This document shows, piece by piece, positions 43,594 to 44,848 of a DNA stretch of 44,848 bases. The position numbers were made by a program, and so were the translations under genes. The notes under the pieces were generated by a model. That model saw only the letters and a list, made by a program, of their open reading frames with translations. It did not search any database and had not been told where the DNA came from. Source of the stretch: an uncultured Planctomycetota bacterium (GTDB taxonomy: Bacteria > Planctomycetota > Phycisphaerae > Phycisphaerales > UBA5793); contig CAADHA010000047.1 of the NCBI GenBank assembly GCA_900696685.1, positions 1 through 44,848 on the forward strand. Reading direction: 5' to 3'. Each line of letters opens with the position of its first letter. Within the stretch, counting starts at the first letter, position 1.

Positions 43594-44726
43594 TGTCGGG
43601 TCTTGCCGCACCGTGGCGCATCGTGGTCGTTACCGGCTGCCGGGCTGATTGGGCGCTGTTGCGGCCCGTCATGCGCGCCATCGCCTCGCGTGAGGATCTT
43701 CTGCTGCTCCCTGTTGTGACCGGCACGCACCTTCTTCCGGATGTTAACACGCGAGCCGAAGTCGCTACGGAGATCGACTTCGCCGCTGAAGTCCCCATGC
43801 AGGAGCCTGGAGTCACGGGCCGGACGGCCGATGCCTCTGCGCTGGGTCGAGGGATCGCGGGACTTGCTCACGTATTCGGCCGCCTGCAGCCTGATGTCGT
43901 GCTCGTTCTGGGGGACCGTATCGAGGCGTTTGCGGCGGCGGCGGCGGGCAGCGTGGGCGGGCGGCTCGTTGCGCACATCCACGGCGGCGACCGCGCAGAA
44001 GGCGTCGCCGATGAGGCCATGCGCCACGCCATCACCAAACTCGCTCACATACACTTTCCTGCCACGGATCAGAGTGCTGAACGCATCGCCCGCATGGGCG
44101 AGCGAGGAGACTCAATCCACGTTGTCGGCTCACCTGCAATCGATGATCTGGATTCCTTCGCGCCGATCTCGGATGAACAGATTGCAGCGTTCAATCTCGA
44201 CGCGGCAAGGCCCTTCGCTGCGGTTCTCCATCATCCCGCCGGATTGCCGGACGCGACCGAGGCGGCAACGATGTCCGCCATCATCGCCGCGATTGCGGAA
44301 TCGTCGGTCTCCATGAATGTAATCTATCTTTCACCCAATCACGACCCGGGACGTGAATCAGTGCTGCGCGCGCTTGGCGGCAGGCCGCTGACCGATCACC
44401 TGCCTCGATCGCAGTTCATCGGTCTGCTGCGCCGGGCGGCGATGCTCATCGGCAACTCCTCGGCGGGCCTCATTGAGGCGGCGGCGCTCGGCCTGCCGGC
44501 GATTAACATCGGCCCGCGCCAATCCGGCCGCGAGAGGGCCTCCAACGTGATTGACGTCCTCGACGCCACGCCCGAAGCCATCGGTGCCGCGATCAAAGAT
44601 GCCATGAAGCGCCCGCGCTCGACCATCCACCCCTACGGCGACGGCCATGCCGGCGAGCGCATCGCTTCTACCCTCTCCACGCTGCGCATCCGCCCGCCCT
44701 CAACCCGCAAGTGTAACACCTACTAG
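43593..44726 (+). CDS. neuC: UDP-N-acetylglucosamine 2-epimerase (hydrolysing, NeuC type)
   Basis: Converts UDP-GlcNAc (or a 2,4-diacetamido derivative) to the ManNAc-type sugar used by NeuB. The 377-residue protein fits the family length. The N-terminal VVTGCRADWALLRPVMRA matches the NeuC TGTRADYGLL motif. PDVVLVLGDRIEA, HIHGGDRAEG, LIGNSSAGLIEAA and LPAINIGPRQSGRERASNV are the usual substrate-binding stretches. The start shares the base A with the neuB stop (TGATG), and AAGGGG lies upstream. Its stop codon TAG sits in the palindrome CTAG that also borders an IS5-type element, so the C-terminal RKCNTY could be natural or altered by the insertion. Confidence 0.94.
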   Translation: MSGLAAPWRIVVVTGCRADWALLRPVMRAIASREDLLLLPVVTGTHLLPDVNTRAEVATEIDFAAEVPMQEPGVTGRTADASALGRGIAGLAHVFGRLQPDVVLVLGDRIEAFAAAAAGSVGGRLVAHIHGGDRAEGVADEAMRHAITKLAHIHFPATDQSAERIARMGERGDSIHVVGSPAIDDLDSFAPISDEQIAAFNLDAARPFAAVLHHPAGLPDATEAATMSAIIAAIAESSVSMNVIYLSPNHDPGRESVLRALGGRPLTDHLPRSQFIGLLRRAAMLIGNSSAGLIEAAALGLPAINIGPRQSGRERASNVIDVLDATPEAIGAAIKDAMKRPRSTIHPYGDGHAGERIASTLSTLRIRPPSTRKCNTY

Positions 44727-44848
44727 GCCCTGTCTGAAAACAGTACTTTGAGATATCGCTTGATGATGGCGAGGTTGACCATGGCGTGGAAGTTGATGTT
44801 GAGCTTCTCGAATCGCGTGCCGATGCGGCGGTTCTCCTTGAGCCAGCC
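44723..44848 (-). CDS. IS5-type transposase, C-terminal end only
   Basis: The minus-strand frame running in from the right edge reads GWLKENRRIGTRFEKLNINF and continues to a conserved-looking IKRYLKVLFSDRA end before a TAG stop. This is the C-terminal signature of IS5/IS1182-like DDE transposases, in which the ENRRIxTRxxKL stretch carries the last catalytic glutamate. Only 41 residues are in the window, so the gene's completeness is unknown. Its stop codon shares the CTAG palindrome with the neuC stop codon. Confidence 0.85.
   Translation of the reverse strand, partial: GWLKENRRIGTRFEKLNINFHAMVNLAIIKRYLKVLFSDRA
44727..44848 (-). mobile_element. IS5-family insertion sequence, one end
   Basis: The sequence immediately after the neuC stop, GCCCTGTCTGAAAACAG, has the form of a terminal inverted repeat of IS5-type elements, and the transposase end follows without a gap. 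The bordering CTAG fits the YTAR-type target of part of this family. The other end and the second target copy lie outside the window, so the boundary is approximate. Confidence 0.75.

Noticed and set aside
1..44848. CRISPR arrays, tRNA and rRNA genes
   Set aside because: Reading both strands I saw no regularly spaced direct repeats and no cloverleaf with a conserved T-loop; weak RNA genes could still be missed by eye.

Overview
The window is GC-rich and densely coded, with mostly SD-led genes, several GTG/TTG starts and few insertions. Its content suggests a planctomycete, most likely of the Phycisphaerae type. The clues are HAF-repeat secreted proteins, large signal-peptide TPR/HEAT proteins, a type II DAHP synthase, a PIN-PhoH ATPase, an HU-like protein with a basic N-terminal tail, and a Maf (DUF115) plus nonulosonic-acid locus. 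This assignment is inferred from gene content only; no rRNA or tRNA gene was seen.

Layout. 1-881: 3'-truncated HAF-repeat secreted protein (minus). 1327-3329: moeA (minus) diverging from queC (plus). 3304-10990: a seven-gene minus-strand catabolic operon, read from the right as 3-hydroxyacyl-CoA dehydrogenase, two crotonase-fold proteins, a degenerate hydroxyacyl-CoA-dehydrogenase-like protein, a long acyl-CoA dehydrogenase, a leucine/valine-type dehydrogenase and a 2-oxoacid dehydrogenase E1 alpha. It looks built for branched-chain amino acid or acyl-CoA oxidation. 11122-16329: an export operon (adaptor, ATPase, FtsX-type permease, TolC-like lipoprotein) of MacAB-TolC type. 16513-18753: a protein of unknown function followed by fumarylacetoacetase. 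18853-20688: HU-like protein and a second HAF-repeat gene with an apparent frameshift. 20816-23829: PIN-PhoH ATPase diverging from type II DAHP synthase. 23914-27208: a glycogen-synthase-like glycosyltransferase and a multi-pass membrane protein. 27370-30019: LemA, M48 protease and a membrane-anchored unknown, with a long imperfect inverted repeat between the first two. 30103-33473: thioesterase, OppB-like permease and OppA-like binding protein. 33554-38075: secreted HEAT- and TPR-like proteins and a small membrane protein.

38166-44726 is the most distinctive part: a tightly packed plus-strand operon for sialic-acid-like sugar metabolism and, probably, flagellin glycosylation. NeuC should make the ManNAc-type precursor, NeuB condense it with phosphoenolpyruvate, and NeuA activate the product with CMP. 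A 1207-residue protein heads the operon. It joins a Maf/DUF115 glycosyltransferase-like region, an SpsF-like nucleotidyltransferase-fold region and a C-terminal radical-SAM/SPASM-like region in which all three cluster-binding cysteines are replaced. This three-part protein is the best candidate here for something not previously described. An IS5-type element abuts the neuC stop codon and runs off the right edge.
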